Assembly: GCF_039969785.1 (NCBI RefSeq)
Contig: NZ_JBDVNC010000036.1
Location: 1-64,000, forward strand
Source: Shimia sp039969785
Lineage (GTDB): Bacteria > Pseudomonadota > Alphaproteobacteria > Rhodobacterales > Rhodobacteraceae
Length of the DNA: 64,000 bases
Direction: 5' to 3'
Shown here: positions 35,820 through 44,849 of the stretch, piece by piece
Layout: the number at the start of each line of letters is the position of its first letter
How positions within the stretch are numbered: position 1 is the first letter of the stretch
The notes under the pieces: generated by a model
Databases searched by the model: none
The model's input: only the letters and a program-made list of their open reading frames with translations
What the model was told of the DNA's origin: nothing
Translations under genes and position numbers: made by a program

Positions 35820-36230
35820 ACGATAACCTGCTCTTCGCATTTAGGTCCAGCGATACGTCAGACAAATCACCGCAACCCGTCTTCGCCGGTCACACCATCG
35901 AACACGGCATAATCGCTTTGGTCTCGCCCAGCCTTCGCGCATGGCATGTTTGCCCTGAACATACCACTGCGCCATATCCTCCAGCTCGTTCGCCTCACCG
36001 ATCAGCCTGGCCTTACCATAACCTTCAACCCTCTCGCTGCCGCCCATCGCGTCACCAACCAGTCGGTCAACACCGGGCCCAGCAGCTTGAGGTCGTCTAT
36101 CGCAGCTTCAAGAGCGGCAACATAGCGCCCGGCAATTGGGTTGTCTTACCAAGGCAACAATGGCCGAGCGACGGTATGGCGTCCGCTGTGCTCAAGGATT
36201 GACAGCGCCCGCGTCATCCTAACGCAGCCA
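35820..36230 (-). pseudogene. decayed DUF1185 (amino acid synthesis family) gene
   Basis: Read on the minus strand, segments of one protein appear in order but in different frames: AIVALVR (near 36165), NPIAGRYVAALEAAIDDLKL with LGPVLTDWL (36145-36060), AMGGSERVEGYGKARLIGEA with NELEDMAQWYVQGKHAMRE (36050-35935), and ETKAIMP (near 35920). These match the DUF1185 pattern NPxAGRY ... LG ... GG..RxEGYGKAxxxGExxELE ... WxVxGxxAMRE ... xKAIxPS. Three frame changes rule out a product. It lies just behind the 6-hydroxynicotinate-reductase-like gene, where intact relatives might act in the same pathway. Confidence 0.7.
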
Positions 36231-36322
36231 AGCTCCGAACAGGGCCGAACGCGCAAACAATCTGCGCGACGTCATCCGCAGCCGTCGCGGATCAAATCTG
36301 AGAGAACCTTGGGCGGCTTTCC

Positions 36323-37786
36323 TCAAACGTCCCCGACCGGTGGCACTGCCCGCACCTGATTGCCATACTCACCACCATTCTCCAACACATCGCGTATTTC
36401 ACGCACAGACGCGTCATGTCCGCCAAGCGATCGAAATTCTGCCCGCAGCGTGGTGAATTCCAACGGCGCAACGATCGCGGGTGTTGGCACGTACCCAAAC
36501 GCATTGTCCGGCATTTGGGTCACATCAGCCATCAAAGTAATGCCGCCACCGGGCCAGACAAAGGCCTCTGCGCCTCCAATTGTCACCTTCGTGCGTCGGT
36601 CCTGTACAGACCGAGTCAACCGCACAGGATTGCGTGTCACACCAGAACGCAATGACCCACCGGCGCCACCCATGAACATCACAGTACACAATGCCGGTTC
36701 ACAGTTTTCCGCAATCAGATCCACTGCTCCCTTCAGCGTCTCGGGCAAGGGCTGCTCAATTGGCACAAGCTCCTCATTCAACACGTAATATCCGTATTGC
36801 TCGCCGGTAGTGGACACCATCAACATGTTCAACCCTGCATGGGCACCCTTTTTGGGCAACCACTCCCCCAGAATGGTCAATGGATCCTGAACATCTGTGC
36901 CGCCCCATCCTAGTCCGGGCTGGGCCACCTGAAAATAACGCCCCGGCGTCGACCTGCGCCCCTTTATACGAATGCCGGTTGACGGCCAGTCGATCACTTT
37001 TCCAGCCTGATGTTCGCTGACAACACCCGTGATATGATCATCAACCACAACAACTTCGTCGACCAACTCCTTCCATTGACTGGCGAACATTCCGATGGTC
37101 GCCGATCCACAACCCACCCGCATCCGTTCTTCACGTTGCCCGTCCACGATCGGTGGCTGGCCGGCCTGCACGCCAACCGTCGCACCATCTTCAACACTCA
37201 GCTCGACCAGTTCGCAATTGCACAAGCGCATCAACACGTCGCATGTTACGCGCCCCTCGGTCTTGGATCCTCCAGTCAGGTGATCCACCCCACCCAAAGA
37301 CATCATCTGAGAGCCGTACTCACTTGTGATCATCACCCCTACGGCTTCACCCAGATGGCGCACGACCGCGCCCTCGTGGCCCAGATGCCGGTCGGTATCG
37401 ATCTTAACTTTGACCCCGCAATAGCTGAAAATCGCTTCGGTCACGACGGTCACAAACTCTGCACCGTCCACTTCGCGGCTAACCAAAAACGGCGCCGGTT
37501 TGTAATCAGGATAAGTTGTGCCAGAACCAACGGCAGTCACAAACAGATCGTCGCCCGCCAGGCGTCCATCCCACTCTGACTTCAAAAACGGGCGAATTTC
37601 CTTACCGTCGGAAATTGTCTTGTCCAGCACAGTCAGGGGATCACATCGAATGATCCGCCCGCCTTGGTTGGCATAGCGATCGCAGGCCCCGATTTTGCCC
37701 TCAGCGATATAGCACATCACCGGACAGGCATCGCAGCGGATTTTTTCTTCGCGAGTTCTGCGCGCGCCGTCCGTGTCACCGCTCAT
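36323..37786 (-). CDS. 6-hydroxynicotinate reductase-like iron-sulfur protein
   Basis: 487 residues from the ATG at 37786, chosen because GCAGGA lies seven bases upstream; an ATG two codons earlier is in frame. The N-terminus has a cysteine cluster CDACPVMCYIAEGKIGACDR (C-x2-C-x3-C-x9-C) suited to a [4Fe-4S] centre; further Cys are scattered (YCGVKVKID, LMRLCNCELVE). Length and cluster agree with 6-hydroxynicotinate reductase of anaerobic nicotinate fermentation, and homologues are widespread in Rhodobacteraceae with unproven substrates. It follows the molybdenum hydroxylase gene directly, overlapping it by about 11 bp, so it probably reduces the ring hydroxylated by that enzyme. The substrate is inferred. 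Confidence 0.78.
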   Translation of the reverse strand: MSGDTDGARRTREEKIRCDACPVMCYIAEGKIGACDRYANQGGRIIRCDPLTVLDKTISDGKEIRPFLKSEWDGRLAGDDLFVTAVGSGTTYPDYKPAPFLVSREVDGAEFVTVVTEAIFSYCGVKVKIDTDRHLGHEGAVVRHLGEAVGVMITSEYGSQMMSLGGVDHLTGGSKTEGRVTCDVLMRLCNCELVELSVEDGATVGVQAGQPPIVDGQREERMRVGCGSATIGMFASQWKELVDEVVVVDDHITGVVSEHQAGKVIDWPSTGIRIKGRRSTPGRYFQVAQPGLGWGGTDVQDPLTILGEWLPKKGAHAGLNMLMVSTTGEQYGYYVLNEELVPIEQPLPETLKGAVDLIAENCEPALCTVMFMGGAGGSLRSGVTRNPVRLTRSVQDRRTKVTIGGAEAFVWPGGGITLMADVTQMPDNAFGYVPTPAIVAPLEFTTLRAEFRSLGGHDASVREIRDVLENGGEYGNQVRAVPPVGDV

Positions 37787-40514
37787 GATCATTTCCTGCT
37801 TCTTTTATTGCGGCAAGCACACGATCCGGTCGGGCAGGCAGTTTTGTGATCTGCGCACCGCTGGCGTGACGGATCGCATTCAATATTGCCGGCGCGGTTG
37901 GGATCAAAACATGTTCGCCCAGCCCCTTGGCCCCGTAAGGTCCCTCTGGATCAGGTTTTTCGATTAGGATCGACTTAATTTCCGGCATATCTCCAATCGT
38001 TGGGATTAGGTAATCATGCAAATTCTCGGTGCGCCCGGGAATGTACTCTTCCATCAACGCCAGCCCCAGACCCTGCGCGATACCGCCCTCGATCTGTCCC
38101 TCTGCCAAAAGCGGATTGATCACACGACCCAAATCATGTGCAGCGATGATACGGATCACCCGCACCGTGCCCAGCTTCATATCAACCTCGACTTCGGCCA
38201 TTTGCGCGCCATAGCCATAGACCGCATAGGGTGTGCCCTGCCCGTTTTCGTCCAACGCGCTGGTGGGTGGATCATAGCTTTCTTCGGCCTGAAGCACATA
38301 ACCATGTGCGCCCTCGGGCAAACTCTCCAATGCGATCCTGGCGCAGTGATCCCCGTCCCTAACCACAATCTGCGTGCCCTCAAACGTCAGCTCAGCCTCG
38401 CTGCCCATATTGGTCATTGCCAGCACCTGCGCTCGCAGAGCCTGACCGCTCAGCATTGCTGCCTTGCCTGTCACCACGGTTTGTCGGCTGGCAGAGGTTT
38501 TTCCGCAATCGGGTGTTATATCGGTATCACCATCCACTAACGTCAACTGATGTACCGGTATACCAAACGCATCCGCCGCTATCTGCGCAATGACCGTGTT
38601 GGCACCCTGACCAATGTCCATCGCGCCTTGATGCAATACAATTGTGCCGTCAGAGGTCACGCCAATCCGAACCGTCGATGGGTTAGGTAGCGCCGTATTC
38701 CCGCAGCCATACCAGCAGCTGGCCACCCCCAGCCCGCGTTTAACATCCCGATGCGTCGCATTGTGCTGCGCGACAGCCTCCAACCCCGCATCCCAAACAG
38801 GACTCAACGCATCCAGACATTCACCGATGCCAACGCCCTGCAACACCTGCCCACAAACCGAGGCCTGCCCGTCCATCAGCGCATTTTTGCGCCGAAACGC
38901 CAGCCGGTCCAAACCGGCCGCCTCAGCCAGCTCGTCAAACAGGGTTTCCTGAAGGATCGCGGCCTGCGGCACACCAAAGCCACGAAAAGCGCCCGACACC
39001 GGCCCATTGGTGTGCACCGCGCGTGCTTTGGCGCGGTAGTGAGGCACCGCATAGGGCCCGGACGCGTGCACAGGAACCCGTACCGCCACAGTCGGACCCC
39101 AGCTGGAATAGGCACCAGTGTTGAAATCCCCGTCAAACCACATGCCAGTCAGTCGCCCCTCGGCGTCCGTGCCAATTCGTGCCGACATTTGCGAGGGATG
39201 GCGTTTGGTGGTCGACATCATACTTTCGCGTCGCGTGTAAACCATGCGCGCCGCGCGTCCGGTCTTTAATGTCACGAGACCAATCAACGGTTGCAAGGAC
39301 ACGTCCAGCTTGGAGCCAAACCCGCCGCCCGTTGCCGCAGGCCGGATACGCACTTGTTGTGCCTCCAACCCCAAAATCAGGGCTGTTTCATCACGATCCA
39401 TCACCGGCGCCTGCGTACAGGCCCGAATATTCAAAACATCACCGTCCATCCATGCAAGCCCGGCCTCGGGTTCGATATAGGCGTGCTCGACATAGCCAGT
39501 GTCCATTGTGCGCTCAACCACATGCGCAGATCCCGCCAGAGCATCCAATGGATCACCCCGTTTCACATGCCCTGCGATCAGCAAATTGTCGGGCCGATCC
39601 TCCAAAACGCGCGGCGCATCTTCCTTGCACGCCTCAGCCACAGTGGTCAGCGCATTCAAAACTTCCCAACTGATCGGAAAATCCGCCAGATCAAGATCAG
39701 ACATCACATCTTGTTCGCCCGCGACCAAGGCAACCGCCTCTCCCCGCATGCGGACTTCTTTTTCCGCCAGGGCTGGTTGGTCGGCATAGGCGCGAATTAC
39801 GCTAAAACTGTTTTGCCCCTCAATATCCGACGCCTTGAACACAATCACTTCCCGATCAGACGCCCAGTTTTCCAGATCACCAAAAGCGAAACTCGCCCGC
39901 GCATGCGGTGATCGAATGGCGCGCACCCAGAGCGCGTCTCTAGGTCCTTCATCCGCACCATAAAGCTCAGTGCCATCCACTTTGGGCAGCCCATCCAGCC
40001 GCTCAACGCTGACCCCGATTGCCGCGCCACGTTTTGGAGAAGGCCCCGCCTTATCCGCCGCCACGTCCATCACGGCATCGACAATCTTGGTGTATCCGGT
40101 GCAGCGACACAAAACACCCGCCAACGCCTCCTCGACTTCACTGCGTGACGATGTTTGTGTGCGCCGGATAAGGGCGGTCGCCGCCATCAACATGCCCGGC
40201 GTGCATATCCCACACTGCGCCGCGCCGTGGCGCAAAAAGGCCCGTTGCAATGCATCCGGACCGGGCTCACCCAAGGCTTCAACGGTCTCAACAGCACGCG
40301 CGCCCACATGGGCGACCGGCGTCAGGCAGGCACAGACCACTTCACCGTCCAACAACACCGAACACGCGCCACAGTCACCCGCATCGCACCCTACTTTAGT
40401 GCCCGTCAGCCCCAGATCGTTCCGCAATACGTCAGACAATCTACGACCGGGCGCTGCGTTGACCTCACGTCGCGCTCCGTTCACCAGAATGTCGATATTA
40501 GCACCGTCCTTCAT
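37776..40514 (-). CDS. molybdopterin-dependent hydroxylase, fused [2Fe-2S] and Mo subunits
   Basis: 912 residues. The N-terminal ferredoxin-like domain has CDAGDCGACSVLLDGEVVC, and the second [2Fe-2S] domain has CGICTPGM with CRCTGYT (residues about 95-145). The molybdenum domains (about 180-905) carry GGGFGSKLDVSLQPL, AFRGFGVPQAAILQETLFDE, GAMDIGQGANTVIAQIAADA and GPYGAKGLGE, with the catalytic Glu. Such fusions of about 900 residues resemble the aldehyde oxidoreductase MOP, but an FAD subunit gene sits upstream here, as in xanthine dehydrogenase-type enzymes. Water-derived hydroxylation of an N-heteroaromatic or purine-like ring is the likely reaction. Confidence 0.9.
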   Translation of the reverse strand: MKDGANIDILVNGARREVNAAPGRRLSDVLRNDLGLTGTKVGCDAGDCGACSVLLDGEVVCACLTPVAHVGARAVETVEALGEPGPDALQRAFLRHGAAQCGICTPGMLMAATALIRRTQTSSRSEVEEALAGVLCRCTGYTKIVDAVMDVAADKAGPSPKRGAAIGVSVERLDGLPKVDGTELYGADEGPRDALWVRAIRSPHARASFAFGDLENWASDREVIVFKASDIEGQNSFSVIRAYADQPALAEKEVRMRGEAVALVAGEQDVMSDLDLADFPISWEVLNALTTVAEACKEDAPRVLEDRPDNLLIAGHVKRGDPLDALAGSAHVVERTMDTGYVEHAYIEPEAGLAWMDGDVLNIRACTQAPVMDRDETALILGLEAQQVRIRPAATGGGFGSKLDVSLQPLIGLVTLKTGRAARMVYTRRESMMSTTKRHPSQMSARIGTDAEGRLTGMWFDGDFNTGAYSSWGPTVAVRVPVHASGPYAVPHYRAKARAVHTNGPVSGAFRGFGVPQAAILQETLFDELAEAAGLDRLAFRRKNALMDGQASVCGQVLQGVGIGECLDALSPVWDAGLEAVAQHNATHRDVKRGLGVASCWYGCGNTALPNPSTVRIGVTSDGTIVLHQGAMDIGQGANTVIAQIAADAFGIPVHQLTLVDGDTDITPDCGKTSASRQTVVTGKAAMLSGQALRAQVLAMTNMGSEAELTFEGTQIVVRDGDHCARIALESLPEGAHGYVLQAEESYDPPTSALDENGQGTPYAVYGYGAQMAEVEVDMKLGTVRVIRIIAAHDLGRVINPLLAEGQIEGGIAQGLGLALMEEYIPGRTENLHDYLIPTIGDMPEIKSILIEKPDPEGPYGAKGLGEHVLIPTAPAILNAIRHASGAQITKLPARPDRVLAAIKEAGNDHER

Positions 40515-41353
40515 GACACCCCTCCTGCCAGATCACGCAATACACGCCGGATCTGTTCCTGCGCTGCATCAAGTCGATAGGTTTCGCTGCCCCGTACATC
40601 CGAAATGGGCGTTAAAACTCCAGTGATATGCGCGGGTTGAACCGCCGCGTCACAACCCGCAAGCGTCCTGCCAACTAACGCCGCCTCAAGCGCTCCCATC
40701 CGTTGTGCCACCGGGCTACACGCGCCAACCGCAATGGCAGCGCTTTGAATAACGCCGTCCCGCACCACCAGCCGCGCAGCAACCATGGCAATGGAGATCA
40801 CAAGGTATTTCCGCGCGCCAAGCTTGCGAAACGCGCTTATGCCTTCCCCCGACCCGGCCGGAATATGCACCGCAACAACCATCTCATCTGGCCGCATCGC
40901 TGTCTTTCGCACCCCGGTCACAAATTCTGCAAGTGGCACGAAACGCGTGCTCCCTGAAGACGCCAGTTCAATTTTGCTGTCCAGCGCCAGCAAGGGTGGC
41001 ACACCGTCGGCTGCGGGGGATGCATTGCAAAGATTGCCAGCAACCGTTGCGACATTTTGAATTTGAAGCGACCCAACTTGACGCGCTGCCGCCTTGAGCA
41101 TGTCAAACGCCGGGGGTAAATCTGCGCGTACAACATCACGCCACGTGGCCGCGGCACCGATACGCCAGCCTTGGGAAGTTTTTGTCACACCCTGCAAATC
41201 CTGAATGGCCATGATATCTAACACAGACCCCGCCAATGCCTGACGTTCGGTGGCCGGAAGAAGATCGGTGCACCCGGCGGCCAACGTCACTTTGCCCGTG
41301 GACAAGATCGCCAATGCATCTTTCAGGTTGCAGGGGCGATGATAAATACCCAT
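40511..41353 (-). CDS. FAD-binding subunit of the molybdenum hydroxylase
   Basis: 280 residues of the CoxM/XdhB type: AAGCTDLLPA in place of the usual AGGTDLL, SLQIQNVATVAGNLCNASPA (FAD pyrophosphate site, with the [Q/R]-x-R-N-x-[A/G]-T-[L/I]-G-G-N form changed to IQNVATVAGN), ADGVPPLLALD and RKLGARKYLVISIAMVA. It passes electrons from the iron-sulfur centres to NAD or another acceptor. AAGGAG precedes the ATG, and the last four bases overlap the hydroxylase start. First gene of the operon, divergent from a MarR regulator. Confidence 0.9.
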   Translation of the reverse strand: MGIYHRPCNLKDALAILSTGKVTLAAGCTDLLPATERQALAGSVLDIMAIQDLQGVTKTSQGWRIGAAATWRDVVRADLPPAFDMLKAAARQVGSLQIQNVATVAGNLCNASPAADGVPPLLALDSKIELASSGSTRFVPLAEFVTGVRKTAMRPDEMVVAVHIPAGSGEGISAFRKLGARKYLVISIAMVAARLVVRDGVIQSAAIAVGACSPVAQRMGALEAALVGRTLAGCDAAVQPAHITGVLTPISDVRGSETYRLDAAQEQIRRVLRDLAGGVS

Positions 41354-41372
41354 TCTGCCGTCTCCTTACTTT

Positions 41373-41428
41373 GTTCGAGAACGTTCGATATTGTTTGTAC
41401 GCAAATGGATTTTGCGGCAACGTACAAA
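41373..41428. promoter_or_regulatory. palindromes between divergent MarR and hydroxylase operons
   Basis: The 112-bp gap between the two starts holds the palindrome GAACGTTC (41379-41386) inside TTCGAGAACGTTCGA, and a spaced inverted repeat TTTGTACG (41394-41401) with CGTACAAA (41421-41428). MarR-family regulators commonly bind such elements between themselves and the operon they repress. Which palindrome is the operator is not known. Confidence 0.55.
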
Positions 41429-41465
41429 ATCTGTCAACAAAAGCCGCACTGACCTGGAAGAAGAA

Positions 41466-41891
41466 ATGACAAACTCCGCCAAAAAAGACTATGTTCTGGA
41501 CACTCAGGTTGGCTTTTTGATGCGCCGGGCCAATCAACGCCATCAGGCATTGTTTTCGGATCATATCGACGACATCACCCCCACCCAGTTCGCCGCACTG
41601 TTCAAGCTCTGTGAATTGCGGGAAACGTCTCAGAATGCGCTTGGACGAGCCACAGCCATGGATGCCGCCACGATCAAAGGCGTGGTGGACCGCTTGCGGC
41701 GCAAAGGGTACATCCACAATGCTGCTGACCCCAATGATCAACGCCGTATCCTGCTCAGACCAACCGCGACAGCGTGGGAACTTTATGAAACACTTATCCC
41801 CAAGGCCCATCAGATCACCAAAGCAACGCTCGCCCCACTAAGCAAGGGCGAACAGACGATTTTCCTGACGCTGCTGAGCAAGTTGATCTGA
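41466..41891 (+). CDS. MarR-family transcriptional regulator
   Basis: 141 residues from the ATG with GGAAGAAG upstream. LDTQVGFLMRRANQRHQALF is the dimerisation helix, ITPTQFAALFKLCE, ALGRATAMDAATIKGVVDRL (recognition helix) and RKGYIHNAADPNDQRRILLRPT (the wing with DxxDxR) give the winged helix. It is divergent from the hydroxylase operon and most likely its repressor, released by the substrate or an intermediate of N-heteroaromatic degradation. Similar regulators include NicR and HicR-like proteins; no closer assignment is possible. Confidence 0.92.
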   Translation: MTNSAKKDYVLDTQVGFLMRRANQRHQALFSDHIDDITPTQFAALFKLCELRETSQNALGRATAMDAATIKGVVDRLRRKGYIHNAADPNDQRRILLRPTATAWELYETLIPKAHQITKATLAPLSKGEQTIFLTLLSKLI

Positions 41892-41893
41892 TC

Positions 41894-41917
41894 TGGCATC
41901 ATGCCGACGCGATGCCA
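41894..41917 (+). other. hairpin directly after the MarR gene
   Basis: TGGCATC (41894-41900) and GATGCCA (41911-41917) are perfect complements around a ten-base loop, three bases after the stop codon. The following bases on the plus strand are A-rich, not T-rich, so it is at best a weak terminator for the MarR gene; a T-run exists only on the opposite strand. Confidence 0.35.
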
Positions 41918-43000
41918 AAAAACCTGAACAATAAGTCGTAACCATATAAAAAATTTATAAAATATTTTTTCGACAGAAAAACTGCGCCAATTTTACGCCC
42001 AGAGACACCAAGTCCCGACATACCCGCACGCTTTTCGTTTTCAGGAATGGTGATCGAGGCCCGACCGAACGACGATTGCGCCGACCGCAAACTGGCCAGA
42101 AAACTAGTCGCAAATATCGCGAAGTCTGCAAAAAACCGGTTTGTCGGATCAGACAAATCGATCCCCCACAAAACACGCTCCACCTGACTGTGCAATGCAC
42201 AGCCACAACCACAAATTCCGTCTCTTGAGCTCAAGACTTCACGCACCGGGCTGATCACTGCACACAAATTTCGCGATATTCTAGAGCAGGGTCACAGAAC
42301 ATATCCGTATCCAAATGGCATGACCAGCAAGTTCTCCCTCTGCCGCCCACAATCTGCGGTTGGAAATGCACGAGCACATGGTTTGCAACGGTGCTGTCGT
42401 TAAACCGTTGGATGAACTATCTGTACCCTTGGCGGCACAGCCTTGATTGAGAGCGGACGCGAGCCTGTGACGCTCCATTTTCCGCACAACTATGCTATCC
42501 AGATCATGACTGGCGCGGGACGGACCTACTGCGCAAAATATGGCTCGACACCCATATCAACATGGACCACGCATTGGTTTCTGGGAGCCGCGAATTCGAA
42601 CGTGGCGAGATAGACCTCAGTTTTCCCGCGTTACCATTTCACCCGTCATCGCTGAAGAAAATGCCCAGTCTGACGGCATCTATACGGGAAATGATGGCGC
42701 AATTTGCGCTGGGCGCCGTTTTTATGGAGGGGAGACGATGGCACAATGAACAAGATTGTCGTTCACCGGAACGGTGCGCCATGCACACCCAGACATCTTC
42801 CAAAAAACAGGACATTCCGCTTGAACATCGCAGCCGGGTGCATGTGCGCACGCAGCGTGGCGGTGGCCATAGCAATCCCTTTGATCGCCGTGTTCAGGAC
42901 GGTCTGACCGATGTCCGGCCGGGCTGGTTCACAATTGAAGACGTGAGTGACAAGTTTGGCGTGGTGGGGACGTAAGACCGCGAAACTGTAGATTACGCCG
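41918..43000. other. about 1.1 kb without a recognisable intact gene
   Basis: It starts with an A/T-rich tract (41940-41972) unlike the flanks. The best frame (plus strand, about 42451-42975) encodes WRGTDLLRKIWLDTHINMDH, FERGEIDLSFPALPFHPSSL and, after a cysteine-rich patch, TIEDVSDKFGVV; no family is recognised and the start is blocked by a stop at 42448. A minus-strand frame at 41899-42267 has no family features. The region looks like worn coding DNA. Confidence 0.45.
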
Positions 43001-43001
43001 C

Positions 43002-43038
43002 AACCAAAACTCTGCGGAGCCAGCGTTAGGCCCCGCAG
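43002..43038 (-). terminator. rho-independent terminator behind glutaryl-CoA dehydrogenase
   Basis: On the minus strand CTGCGGGGCC (43038-43029) pairs with GGCTCCGCAG (43021-43012), one G-T pair included, over a seven-base loop, followed by AGTTTTGGTT. It begins ten bases beyond the stop of the dehydrogenase gene. Confidence 0.65.
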
Positions 43039-43047
43039 GAAAGCGAC

Positions 43048-44262
43048 TCAGAAAAACGCCTGAAGCTCGGTTTGGGCCCGCCCAAGGATCAGCGCGTGTA
43101 CGTCATGCGTGCCCTCATAGGTGTTGACGGTTTCGAGGTTCACCATGTGTCGGATCACGTTAAACTCAAGACTGATGCCATTACCGCCGTGCATATCCCG
43201 CGACATGCGCGCAATATCCAGCGCTTTACCGCAATTGTTCCGTTTGATCATGGAAATCATTTCGGGCGCTGCATTGGCATCATCCATCAACCGCCCGACC
43301 CGCAACGCGGCTTGCAGCCCCAGTGTAATTTCCGTCTGCATATTCGCCAGTTTCAGCTGAAACAGCTGGGTCTGCGCCAGCGGGCGATTGAATTGCCTGC
43401 GGTCCAGCCCATATTGCCGGGCCGCATGCCAGCAAAACTCAGCCGCCCCCATGACACCCCATGCGATGCCGAAACGGGCGCGGTTCAAACACCCGAACGG
43501 CCCTTTCAACCCTTCAACATCCGGCAAAAGCGCCTCTTCTCCAACCTCGACATTGTCCATCACAATCTCGCCCGTGATCGACGCGCGCAAACTGGCCTTG
43601 TGCTGAATTTTGGGCGCGCTCAGGCCCTTGGTGCCCTTGTCCAGAACAAACCCACGGATTTTGCCGCCATGCGCGTCTGATTTGGCCCAGACAACAAACA
43701 CATCCGCAATCGGAGAATTGGAAATCCACATTTTGGAACCATTCAGAACGTAGCCGCCATCGCTCTTGCGTGCAGTTGTTTTCATGCCTGCCGGATCAGA
43801 CCCGGCATCTGGTTCCGTCAACCCAAAACACCCAATGAATTCCCCGGTCGCCAGTTTGGGCAAATATTTTTTACGCTGTTCTTCGCTGCCATAGGCGTAA
43901 ATCGGATACATCACGAGCGAGCTTTGCACCGACATCATCGACCGATAACCCGAGTCGATACGCTCGACCTCTCTGGCGACAAGGCCATAGGAAACGTATC
44001 CCGCTCCGATGCCGCCATACGCTTCGGGGATGGTTGTGCCCAAAAGCCCCATCTCGCCCATTTCGGCAAAAATCGCAGGGTCGGTTGCCTCGTCTTCAAA
44101 AGCTGTCGCTACGCGCGGTGCAAGTTTCTCTTCACAATAAGCCCGCGCCGCGTCACGGATCATACGCTCATCTTCTTCCAGCTGGGCTTCCAGCAGGAAC
44201 GGGTCCTCCCAATTGAACGTCCCCAGTTCGGGACGTGATTGTGGTGCCAGATCTTTGGCCAT
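43048..44262 (-). CDS. gcdH: glutaryl-CoA dehydrogenase
   Basis: 404 residues of the acyl-CoA dehydrogenase fold: GLLGTTIPEAYGGIGAGYVS, GCFGLTEPDAGSDPAGMKT, YVLNGSKMWISNSPIADVFV, FGCLNRARFGIAWGVMGAA and SRDMHGGNGISLEFNVIRHM. The C-terminal NTYEGTHDVHALILGRAQT supplies the catalytic Glu, and the EGTHDVHALILGR form is characteristic of glutaryl-CoA dehydrogenases. It oxidises and decarboxylates glutaryl-CoA to crotonyl-CoA in lysine and aromatic breakdown. GAGGAGG lies just before the ATG. The CoA-transferase often found beside it appears here only as a remnant. Confidence 0.93.
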   Translation of the reverse strand: MAKDLAPQSRPELGTFNWEDPFLLEAQLEEDERMIRDAARAYCEEKLAPRVATAFEDEATDPAIFAEMGEMGLLGTTIPEAYGGIGAGYVSYGLVAREVERIDSGYRSMMSVQSSLVMYPIYAYGSEEQRKKYLPKLATGEFIGCFGLTEPDAGSDPAGMKTTARKSDGGYVLNGSKMWISNSPIADVFVVWAKSDAHGGKIRGFVLDKGTKGLSAPKIQHKASLRASITGEIVMDNVEVGEEALLPDVEGLKGPFGCLNRARFGIAWGVMGAAEFCWHAARQYGLDRRQFNRPLAQTQLFQLKLANMQTEITLGLQAALRVGRLMDDANAAPEMISMIKRNNCGKALDIARMSRDMHGGNGISLEFNVIRHMVNLETVNTYEGTHDVHALILGRAQTELQAFF

Positions 44263-44421
44263 GAAGACCTCCTCTTCTCATCCAAGTATCAACGAGCCCG
44301 AAACCGGATCCCGATGACGTTAATTTCGTCTATCGCTCAATTTATTGAGCATAAATAGGAAAAATATGCGAATCTGATTGGAATCGGTCATCCCTGCCAA
44401 AACCTTGGATGATAATTCCGC

Positions 44422-44840
44422 GTGACAAAAGAGTTTGACGTTGGCAATCGGTTAAAAACACTGCGTAACTTGCATGATTTGTTTCAATGGCAGTTGGCCG
44501 ACACTACAACTGTGCCCTTTGAGCAGAGATTTCCATGATCAAGCCAACCATTCCAGCCCGTCGTGTACCAGCTTGCGCAAAATCCTTGGCGGCATGGGGT
44601 TAAGCATTAGCGATTTCCTTGCACCAGGCTCTGATACTGGTGACGCCATGCTTAGCCACGACATCAGCGAAAGTGGCATTGTTGTTTTCGGCGAAATTGA
44701 AGTTACAGCCGGCCCAGAAACACGTGTTTTACGTGCCGGAGACGCGTTTCTTTTTTAACGGCCGCGCTCCACACTGGATTCGCAATCTCACAGAACATCC
44801 CGCCGAATTTATTTCGGCCTGCACACCACTCTATTTATAA
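44422..44840 (+). pseudogene. frameshifted XRE-cupin transcriptional regulator
   Basis: Three frames in succession spell one protein of the PuuR type: from a GTG, KEFDVGNRLKTLRNLHDLFQ with WQLADTTTVP (first half of the HTH); then NHSSPSCTSLRKILGGMGLS and ISDFLAPGSDTGDAM, with SGIVVFGEIEVTAG (end of HTH and start of cupin); then APHWIRNLTEHPAEFISACT (end of cupin). Two frame shifts and an internal shortening (about 139 codons in place of about 180) mean it is inactive. Its position opposite gcdH suggests it once regulated that gene or its lost partner. Confidence 0.7.
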
Positions 44841-44849
44841 GGGGCTTTC

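Noticed and set aside
37010..37579. 189-codon plus-strand frame opposite the 6-hydroxynicotinate-reductase-like gene
   Set aside because: Antisense shadow; His- and Gln-rich without motifs.
41899..42267. 122-codon minus-strand frame behind the MarR gene
   Set aside because: No family motif, no ribosome site, and part of it crosses the A/T-rich tract; not counted as a gene.
42780..42975. C-terminal piece of an MmgE/PrpD protein (TIEDVSDKF end)
   Set aside because: The resemblance is confined to a few residues and the flanking sequence does not support it.
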